A stretch of 13,091 bases of DNA from Pseudomonadota bacterium (lineage in GTDB: Bacteria; Pseudomonadota; Alphaproteobacteria; Rhizobiales; Xanthobacteraceae), in assembly GCA_023390955.1 (NCBI GenBank), contig JAEWBW010000352.1:1-13091 (forward strand), given 5' to 3'. Below are positions 6,259 through 12,162 of this stretch, one piece after another; within the stretch, counting starts at the first letter, position 1, and each line of letters begins with the position of its first letter. The position numbers and the translations under genes are program-made. The notes below the pieces were generated by a model that was given only the letters and a program-made list of their open reading frames with translations, was not told the origin of the DNA and did not search any database.

Positions 6259-7575
6259 ATGTTTATGACCACGCATGACCTCATGGAGTTCCTGCAAACG
6301 ACCGCGCGGAGCGTTGGCGCCGAAGTCTCCTCGCCCTGGTTCTACCTGCAATTCGGCCTGATCCTTGCTGCCGCCGGCCTCGCCTATGCCGCGGAGGCCG
6401 CCATCCGCAGCCGCGTCGACATGACCTCGCTGGCGATGGGCTGGCCGGCACCGCTCCGCCATTTCGTCCGCGTGATGGTCGCCAGCGCCTCGACGGCGGT
6501 GTTCACGCTGCTCGTGATCGTCTCGCGCATCGTGATGTATCACGCGACCTGGCCGAGCCGCAGCTATCTGCTGATGGTCGCGGCCAAGCTCGGTTTCGCC
6601 TGGCTCGTGATCCGGCTGGTGACCTCGGTGATGCGCAACGCCACCATCGTCAAGGCGGTGTCGATCACGGCGTGGTTCGTCGCCGCGCTCTCCATCATCG
6701 GCCAGCTCGACAACACGATCGAGCTGCTGGACTCCGTCGCGATCGTGCTCGGCGGTCTGCGGCTGACGCCGCTGCTGGTGATCAAGGCCGGCGTGCTGCT
6801 GCTGATCGCACTCTGGGCCACCAACATCGCGAGCAATTTCGCCGAGAGCCGGATCAATGCGACGACGGACCTGACCCCGTCGGTGCAGGTGCTGCTGGTC
6901 AAGATCATCCGCATCGGGCTGCTTGCGGTGGCGATCGTGATCGCGCTCGGCGCCGTCGGCATCGACCTGTCCGCGCTCGCGGTGTTCTCCGGCGCGGTCG
7001 GCGTCGGTATCGGTATCGGCCTGCAGAAGATCGTCGCCAACTTCATCTCGGGCATCATCCTGCTCGCCGACAAGTCAGTGAAGCCCGGCGACCTCGTCAC
7101 CATCGGCGACAACACCGGGCGCATCAGCGCGATGAAGACGCGCTACATCTCGGTGGCCGCGGGCGACGGCCGCGAATTCCTGGTGCCGAACGAGGACCTG
7201 GTGACGCAGAAGGTCGTCAACTGGACCTATACCGACAAGAACACGCTGGTGAAGATCGCCTTCAGCACCAATTACGACGCCGACCCGAGGCTGGTCTGCA
7301 AGCTCGCCGCCGAGACCGCGGCCGCCCATCCCCGCGCGCAGAAGGGCAAGCCGCCGAACTGCATTTTGACCGAGTTCGCCGAGGCCGGGATGAAGTTCGC
7401 GCTGACCCTTTGGCTCGCGGACCCCGACGGCATGGACGGCGTCAAGAGCGACGTCATGCTGGCGCTGTGGGACGCCTTCAAGGGCGAAGGAATCCGGGTT
7501 CCCTATCCGGTCCGCGAAATCCGCATCCGCGGCGGCGCACTTCCGGTCGAAACCACCGTAGAAGTCCCGAGTTGA
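6259..7575 (+). CDS. MscS-family mechanosensitive ion channel
   Basis: This 438-residue inner-membrane channel of the small-conductance mechanosensitive family opens under membrane tension to release solutes during osmotic downshock. Hydrophobic segments precede the conserved pore region around residues 230-280, which contains AVGVGIGIGLQKIVANFISG and then ILLADKSVKPGDLVTIGD, the join of pore helix TM3b to the beta domain. VPNEDLVTQKVVNWTY lies in the beta/middle region and an alpha-beta C-terminal domain follows. It is longer than E. coli MscS (286) because of extra N-terminal membrane helices, as in several rhizobial paralogues. The frame is open back to a GTG at 6163, but the residues from there are polar and unlike a channel N-terminus. 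I chose the ATG at 6259, with a weak AGAG nine bases upstream; ATG at 6265 is also possible. The divergent antiporter suggests a shared role in ion and osmotic balance. Confidence 0.88.
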   Translation: MFMTTHDLMEFLQTTARSVGAEVSSPWFYLQFGLILAAAGLAYAAEAAIRSRVDMTSLAMGWPAPLRHFVRVMVASASTAVFTLLVIVSRIVMYHATWPSRSYLLMVAAKLGFAWLVIRLVTSVMRNATIVKAVSITAWFVAALSIIGQLDNTIELLDSVAIVLGGLRLTPLLVIKAGVLLLIALWATNIASNFAESRINATTDLTPSVQVLLVKIIRIGLLAVAIVIALGAVGIDLSALAVFSGAVGVGIGIGLQKIVANFISGIILLADKSVKPGDLVTIGDNTGRISAMKTRYISVAAGDGREFLVPNEDLVTQKVVNWTYTDKNTLVKIAFSTNYDADPRLVCKLAAETAAAHPRAQKGKPPNCILTEFAEAGMKFALTLWLADPDGMDGVKSDVMLALWDAFKGEGIRVPYPVREIRIRGGALPVETTVEVPS

Positions 7576-7597
7576 GCCACCTTTTGGGCGCAAGGCC

Positions 7598-7609
7598 GCC
7601 AAGCTTGGC
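7598..7609. repeat. Short palindrome between MscS gene and map
   Basis: GCCAAGCTTGGC is a perfect 12-base inverted repeat, 22 bases after the channel stop and about 67 bases before map. It could be part of a weak transcript end or a protein site. No T-run follows, so I do not call it a terminator. Confidence 0.3.
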
Positions 7610-7676
7610 TTGCATGAAGGCCCGCGATCATTAAATTAGGGCCAGAAATCAAACATTTCCGCCAGAAGACCCCCGC

Positions 7677-8495
7677 ATGAGCTACGTCGAAGCCACCGAT
7701 ACGTCCCTGCGCAAGACCGGCCAGATCAAGCTGCACGGTCCAAGCGCGTTTGCCGGCATGCGCAAGGCCGGCGCGCTGGTGGCAAAGTGCCTCGACGCGC
7801 TCACCGACATCGTCGGACCGGGCGTGCCGACCTCCCGCATCGACGAATTCGTCCGCGACTTCGCGTTCAGCCACGGCGCCTATCCGGCGACGCTGATGTA
7901 TCGCGGCTATCGCTACTCGACCTGCACCTCGCTCAACCACGTGGTCTGCCACGGCATGCCCGGTGATCGTCCGCTGAAGGAAGGCGACATCGTCAACATC
8001 GACGTCACCTTCATCGTCGATGGCTGGTACGGCGATTCCAGCCGCATGTATGCGATCGGCCCGATCGCGCGCAAGGCGGAGCGGCTGATCGAGGTGACCT
8101 ATGAGGCGATGATGCGCGGCATTGCCGCGGTCAAGCCCGGCGCCACCACCGGCGACATCGGCCACGCCATCCAGAGTTTTGTCGAGCCGCAGGGCATGAG
8201 CGTGGTGCGCGATTTCTGCGGCCATGGTCTCGGCCGCATGTTCCACGACGAGCCGAACATCATCCATATCGGCCGCCCCGGCGAGGGCGTGCTGCTCAAG
8301 CCCGGCATGTTCTTCACCATCGAGCCGATGATCAATCTCGGCAAGCCGCACGTGAAGATCCTCTCCGACGGCTGGACCGCCGTGACGCGCGACCGCTCGC
8401 TGTCGGCGCAGTTCGAGCACTCCGTCGGCGTCACCGCCACGGGTGTCGAGATCTTCACGCTGTCCGAGCGACACGGCGAGAAACAGATCGGCTGA
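7677..8495 (+). CDS. map: Type I methionine aminopeptidase
   Basis: This 272-residue cytoplasmic metalloenzyme removes the initiator methionine from new proteins. All active-site residues are present with the spacing of E. coli Map: H92 (CHG), metal ligands D109 (NIDVT), D120 (YGDSSRM), H183 (GHGLG), E216 (FTIEPM) and E247 (QFEHS), plus H190. These are offset by 12-13 residues from E. coli H79, D97, D108, H171, E204, E235 and H178. The N-terminal extension of about 12 residues is modest, with no zinc-finger linker. The Shine-Dalgarno sequence is weak (AGAAGA about 9 bases upstream). SLNHVVCHG replaces the E. coli-type SVNEVVCHG, a variation I associate with rhizobial homologues. From memory, radC lies close downstream of map in related genomes; here two genes intervene. 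Confidence 0.95.
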   Translation: MSYVEATDTSLRKTGQIKLHGPSAFAGMRKAGALVAKCLDALTDIVGPGVPTSRIDEFVRDFAFSHGAYPATLMYRGYRYSTCTSLNHVVCHGMPGDRPLKEGDIVNIDVTFIVDGWYGDSSRMYAIGPIARKAERLIEVTYEAMMRGIAAVKPGATTGDIGHAIQSFVEPQGMSVVRDFCGHGLGRMFHDEPNIIHIGRPGEGVLLKPGMFFTIEPMINLGKPHVKILSDGWTAVTRDRSLSAQFEHSVGVTATGVEIFTLSERHGEKQIG

Positions 8496-8572
8496 TTGCC
8501 GCCATCTTCGCAGCCCTTTCCCGCCATCCTGCTGGCCGATGACGCTTGTCGTCAACGTGACAGGAGAGATGA

Positions 8573-9394
8573 GTGGCCAGGTCGACGCGGCGCGGTTTTC
8601 TTGGATTGATATCGGCAAGTGCCGCAGGCCTGCTGCCGACGCGCGCGCTGGCCGCTCCCACCGCAACGGATAGCGATGTGGCCTGCATTCTGACGCCGCA
8701 GGCGGAGGAAGGCCCGTTCTATGCCGATCCAAAACTGGTCCGCACTGACATCACCGACGGCAAGCCCGGCGTTCCCCTGACGCTGCGGCTGCGCGTGATC
8801 GAGGCCGGCCCCTGTACGGCGATCCCGGGCGCACGGGTCGACATCTGGCATTGCGACGCCAAGGGACTGTACTCGGCCTTCCCGGGTCAGGGCGACGCGC
8901 ACGACATCGACGCGTCCAGCCAGAGCTTTTTGCGCGGCACCCAGCTAACCGATGCCGCGGGCTGGGTCGCCTTCAACACCATCTATCCCGGCTGGTATGA
9001 CGGCCGCGCCACCCATATCCACTTCAAGGTGTTTCTCGACCGGAAGACGGTGCTGACCGGACAGACCTTCCTGCCCGACGTGCTGAACGAGTTCATCTAC
9101 ACAAGCGTGCCCGATTACGGTGATCGCGCGCGGCAGCGCATGGTGATCAACGCCAACGACATGATCATCGAACGCGACGATCCCGACCATCGCGCCTTCT
9201 GCGCGGTGAAGGAGGAACGCGATCGCTATGTTGCGACGCTGACGCTCGGCGTCGACCGCCGCGCAGAGACGACGGTCGGGCGTGCCGGTCCGCCGCCGGG
9301 CCCACCGCCTGCCGGCATGGAGCCGCCGAGCTTCGGGCCGGAGATCAAGGACCGGCTGGCCGCGCTGGTGCCGGGGCTGAAGCCGCGCGGTTAG
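8573..9394 (+). CDS. Tat-exported intradiol ring-cleavage dioxygenase-like protein
   Basis: This 273-residue protein has a twin-arginine signal (STRRGFLGL at 4-12, hydrophobic run, cleavage likely after ALA at about 25-27), so it should be exported folded. The mature part has the intradiol dioxygenase fold markers TPQAEEGPFY (41-50), VDIWHCDAKGLYSAF (89-103) and YPGWYDGRATHIHFKV (138-153). Y100, Y142, H148 and H150 match the two-Tyr, two-His non-haem Fe(III) set of protocatechuate and catechol dioxygenases, so catalysis looks possible. The substrate is unknown, and no aromatic-catabolism genes are nearby. The tail is proline-rich (239-252). The start is GTG at 8573 with AGGAG at 8562-8566. 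An out-of-frame ATG at 8569 overlaps it but sits too close to the Shine-Dalgarno sequence and lacks the Tat motif. It follows map by 77 bp. Confidence 0.88.
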   Translation: MARSTRRGFLGLISASAAGLLPTRALAAPTATDSDVACILTPQAEEGPFYADPKLVRTDITDGKPGVPLTLRLRVIEAGPCTAIPGARVDIWHCDAKGLYSAFPGQGDAHDIDASSQSFLRGTQLTDAAGWVAFNTIYPGWYDGRATHIHFKVFLDRKTVLTGQTFLPDVLNEFIYTSVPDYGDRARQRMVINANDMIIERDDPDHRAFCAVKEERDRYVATLTLGVDRRAETTVGRAGPPPGPPPAGMEPPSFGPEIKDRLAALVPGLKPRG

Positions 9395-9396
9395 CG

Positions 9397-9416
9397 CCGA
9401 AATCTTCGCCTTTCGG
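9397..9416 (+). terminator. Small hairpin after the dioxygenase gene
   Basis: CCGAAA (9397-9402) and TTTCGG (9411-9416) form a six-base-pair stem with an eight-base loop, starting 3 bases after the dioxygenase stop. There is no T-tract after it. It is a possible weak transcript end that would separate the dioxygenase from the TIR gene. Confidence 0.3.
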
Positions 9417-9476
9417 AGCAAGACGCGAGAAGTACGTCAACCGATTTTCCCTCCTTCGAAGGGCGTGTGGTTTGCG

Positions 9477-9504
9477 TTGCAATCTGCAATTGCAGCGATA
9501 TGAT
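9477..9504 (+). promoter_or_regulatory. Candidate promoter of the TIR gene with a palindrome in the spacer
   Basis: TTGCAA (9477-9482) and TATGAT (9499-9504) are separated by 16 bases and match the sigma70 -35 and -10 consensus at 4 and 5 of 6 positions. The spacer holds a perfect 12-base palindrome, CTGCAATTGCAG (9484-9495), placed where a repressor would block RNA polymerase. The TIR start codon is about 65 bases further on. The region is visibly less GC-rich than the flanking housekeeping genes. Confidence 0.4.
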
Positions 9505-9569
9505 TGCGGGGTTTTGGAGCTTGATTGCGCTCCTGACTCATTTTCGCATTCATTTGTTCGAGAGATGCG

Positions 9570-11348
9570 ATGTCCGATCCGACTCTCCGTTTCAAGGTTG
9601 CGCTTTCATTTGCCGGCGAACAGCGCCATTTCGTCGAGAGGGTCGCACGCCGCCTTGGCGAAGCACTCGAGCCTCATCACGTTCTCTTTGATCGCGACCA
9701 TGAGGGGGAATTCGGTCGTCGGGATCTCGACCTCCATCTTGAGACGCTCTACGGCAAGCAATCCGAACTGATCGCCGTTTTCCTCTCCGCAGATTACGAG
9801 CGCAAGGACTGGTGTCGCCTCGAGTGGCGGGTCTTGCGCAACGTGATGATGGAAAAGGGCGACAAGGTCGTCTTGTTCCGGTTCGACGACACCCCCATTC
9901 CGGGCCTTCACCCGACCGACGGTTATGTGGAAATCAAGAACCGCAGCCCGGAAGCGATCGCCGAGATGATCCTAAAGCGTCTGGAGGCGCAGCACGGCGG
10001 GACATCTAATCCCGGTACCAATCCGCCGGCAGCGACCGACTATTACAGGCCGCTCCTGGTTCTGTCGGTCCATGAGGCAGCCACAGCAGGCCGAGATCAG
10101 AATACTCTGGCGGATGCGCTCACTCAGTCCCGCATCGATCATGCCGCCTATGACATCGGCCGCTTTGACCATACCCAGCTCACCAAGCCGGATTTCTCTC
10201 AAGAAAAGATCGACGGATTTTACGACTTCTACAGCGACAGCCTAGCCGACAAGGCAATGGACATTTCCCTGCCCGATTACATGACAAGGCCATCGGTCAT
10301 TGCCCACGGCGCGGCGGCCTACGTGGTCGGCCATGCCATGCAAAGATTTCCGGACATCCGGTTCGACAAGATCGTCCTGTGTGGCAGCTTGTTGTCGGCC
10401 GACTTCGACTGGTCAACCCTGTTTCATAGGGATCAAGTCAACTTGGTCTACAACGAGTACGGACCAAAGGATGTCCAGACAACGGCAACAACCGGGGATG
10501 TCGACAGGACCGCCCTAAGCGGCGTGTCCGGCTTCCATGCCATGAGCAGCGTCATCCTGCAGAAGCGTTTCGAGCAGTTCGACCATCGCAATTATTTTCA
10601 CAAGCGGCATATCGAAGCCCATTGGCTTCCCGTGCTGCGTAAAGAGCCGTCACCACTGCTCGTCAGACATGGAAGAAACATGGACGACGGGGTCTACCTA
10701 TTCGATGCGGCGTTCGCAGCGACCGGAAAGATCGACGATCTTTGCTTTTCTAATCTCGAGGGTTTCAGAGAAATATCCGAAGGACTTGGACACGAGTGGA
10801 TCGAAATCGAGCCCGACATCTACACGTTCCTGTTCAATCGCCGGACCAACATGGCGTGCGGCTATATCAATGCGATGCCGGTAACCGACGAATGCTTTGA
10901 CCAGATCATGCGCGGGAACAAGGACGACGCGGACATCAAGGCCGCGGACGTTGTCGCGTTCCACCCTCAGAGCAAACTGAGGATCTACCTGATGTCAGTC
11001 GCGATCGATCCGAAGCTTCGGCGCGACAGCCAAGGCTTGCTCCAGGAGCCACTTGAGAGGCTCGTGACAGGATTCGCCGGCAAACTTTACCATTATGCCG
11101 TCGACCACGGTATCATTGCGACAGAGATCGTTGCAGTCGGCTGGACGACGCCGGGACGCAAGCTATGTGAGGCGCTCGGGATGTCGAGGAAAGGCGAGGA
11201 TGTGAACAGGCGACCGATCTATGGGATCGACTTTAAGTCAGCAGTCCCTTCGCGGTCGTTGTTCCCAAGCGTGCAGCGGCTGGCGGAGACCTACAAGCGC
11301 ATGCTTGATGTGTCTACGCCGGGGGACCGGCCTGAGCATACTCGGTGA
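9570..11348 (+). CDS. TIR domain / degenerate alpha/beta hydrolase / GNAT-like fusion protein
   Basis: This is a 592-residue soluble protein with no signal peptide or membrane segment. Residues 6-140 are a TIR domain: KVALSFAGE, FDRDHEGEFGRRDLDLHL, ELIAVFLSADYERKDWCRLE and RFDDTPIPGL are typical, and E85 in CRLEWR is the likely NADase glutamate. A Gly/Pro/Thr linker (143-156) follows. Residues 160-356 resemble the alpha/beta-hydrolase domain found in some bacterial effector fusions (RFDKIVLCGS, NEYGPKD, HWLPVL). The usual AHSxG nucleophile elbow reads AHGAAAY (245-251), so the serine is lost, while candidate D301 and H339 remain. Residues 373-580 read as a GNAT acetyltransferase-like fold (ACGYINAMPVTDECF, YLMSVAIDP, then WTTPGRKLCEALGM), with a poor acetyl-CoA loop. 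The start has GAGAG five bases upstream. The gene is less GC-rich than its neighbours and overlaps radC by 4 bases. A defence role by NAD+ cleavage is inference; the TIR call is firm and the other two domains less so. Confidence 0.85.
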   Translation: MSDPTLRFKVALSFAGEQRHFVERVARRLGEALEPHHVLFDRDHEGEFGRRDLDLHLETLYGKQSELIAVFLSADYERKDWCRLEWRVLRNVMMEKGDKVVLFRFDDTPIPGLHPTDGYVEIKNRSPEAIAEMILKRLEAQHGGTSNPGTNPPAATDYYRPLLVLSVHEAATAGRDQNTLADALTQSRIDHAAYDIGRFDHTQLTKPDFSQEKIDGFYDFYSDSLADKAMDISLPDYMTRPSVIAHGAAAYVVGHAMQRFPDIRFDKIVLCGSLLSADFDWSTLFHRDQVNLVYNEYGPKDVQTTATTGDVDRTALSGVSGFHAMSSVILQKRFEQFDHRNYFHKRHIEAHWLPVLRKEPSPLLVRHGRNMDDGVYLFDAAFAATGKIDDLCFSNLEGFREISEGLGHEWIEIEPDIYTFLFNRRTNMACGYINAMPVTDECFDQIMRGNKDDADIKAADVVAFHPQSKLRIYLMSVAIDPKLRRDSQGLLQEPLERLVTGFAGKLYHYAVDHGIIATEIVAVGWTTPGRKLCEALGMSRKGEDVNRRPIYGIDFKSAVPSRSLFPSVQRLAETYKRMLDVSTPGDRPEHTR

Positions 11349-12058
11349 CTACACAAATGCGCAAATCGGCCGAAGGGGACGCTGATCTACCGCACTATCA
11401 CGGCCATCGCGAGCGGCTGCGCGAGCGCTTCTACAGCGCGGGCGCGGACGCCCTCTCTGACTATGAACTGCTGGAGATGGCGCTGTTTCCGGCCCTGCCG
11501 CGGCGGGACACCAAGCCGCTCGCAAAGCTGCTGATCAAGACGTTTGGCTCGTTTGCCGAGGTCATCCACGCACCCGTCGCGCGGCTGCGCGAAGTCGACG
11601 GCGTTGGCGAGGCGGCGGTGAACCAGCTCAAGCTGATCGCGGCGGCGACGAGCCGCGTCGCCAAGGGCGAGGTCAACGGCCGTAACGCGCTGTCATCGTG
11701 GAACGAGGTAATCGACTATTGCCGCTCGAGCATGGCGTTCGCCGACAAGGAGCAGTTTCGCCTGCTGTTTCTCGACAAGCGCAACCAGCTGATCGCCGAC
11801 GAGGTACAGCAGACCGGCACAGTCGATCACACACCGGTCTATCCGCGCGAGGTGATCAAGCGCGCGCTCGAACTCTCCGCGACAGCTCTGATCCTGGTGC
11901 ATAACCATCCAAGCGGAGACCCCTCCCCGTCGCAGGCCGACATCCAGATGACCAAGGCCATCATCGAGATCGCAAAGCCGCTGGGGATCGCCGTGCACGA
12001 CCACATCATCGTCGGCAAGGCCGGCCACGCCAGCCTGCGCGGAATGCGGCTGATCTAG
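11345..12058 (+). CDS. radC: RadC family JAB/MPN-domain protein
   Basis: This protein is 237 residues long from GTG 11345, or 233 from ATG 11357. An N-terminal helix-hairpin-helix-like region (about 15-105, with EVDGVGEAAVNQLKLIAA at 83-100) leads to a C-terminal JAB1/MPN domain. The metalloprotease-type motif is complete: E169 (PREV), then H186-x-H188-x7-S196-x2-D199 in HNHPSGDPSPSQAD. RadC was once named a DNA repair protein, but its biochemical role is unsettled. The GTG overlaps the TGA of the TIR gene in a GTGA arrangement, which suggests translational coupling. The internal ATG lacks a clear Shine-Dalgarno sequence, so I report the GTG. Codon use and GC content return to the chromosomal norm, so this is probably the resident gene next to which the TIR gene inserted. 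Confidence 0.92.
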   Translation: MTTQMRKSAEGDADLPHYHGHRERLRERFYSAGADALSDYELLEMALFPALPRRDTKPLAKLLIKTFGSFAEVIHAPVARLREVDGVGEAAVNQLKLIAAATSRVAKGEVNGRNALSSWNEVIDYCRSSMAFADKEQFRLLFLDKRNQLIADEVQQTGTVDHTPVYPREVIKRALELSATALILVHNHPSGDPSPSQADIQMTKAIIEIAKPLGIAVHDHIIVGKAGHASLRGMRLI

Positions 12059-12162
12059 CGCCGCCCCCCGGCTCGGGTCTCAGATTGCAACAATAGCTAC
12101 ATACGATGTAAGGTAGTATCGCGGGGAGCCGCGCAGGCGGCATGGCTTTTGGGGAGGCTTCA
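12059..12162. other. Intergenic region between radC and the S1/P1 nuclease gene
   Basis: These 104 bases contain TTGCAA at 12085-12090, followed by an AT-richer patch with a short inverted repeat, TACAT-ACG-ATGTA (12099-12111). This could belong to the nuclease promoter, but I see no convincing -10 at proper spacing. A strong Shine-Dalgarno sequence, GGGGAGG, lies at 12151-12157, just before the nuclease ATG. Confidence 0.35.

Noticed and set aside
8569..8673. ATG at 8569 as the start of a small gene or of the dioxygenase
   Set aside because: It is out of frame with the Tat signal and sits only about two bases from the Shine-Dalgarno sequence. The GTG at 8573 has proper spacing and encodes the twin-arginine motif.
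7503..8732. Long minus-strand open frame (409 codons) opposite map and its flanks
   Set aside because: It lies antisense to a gene with a complete active site. Its composition is rich in Arg, Ala, Gly, His and Asp, as expected of a shadow frame, and it runs across two intergenic gaps.
9467..9771. Short plus-strand open frames overlapping the start of the TIR gene
   Set aside because: They overlap the TIR coding region in other frames and show no conserved pattern. No antitoxin-like or partner small gene could be supported upstream of the TIR gene.
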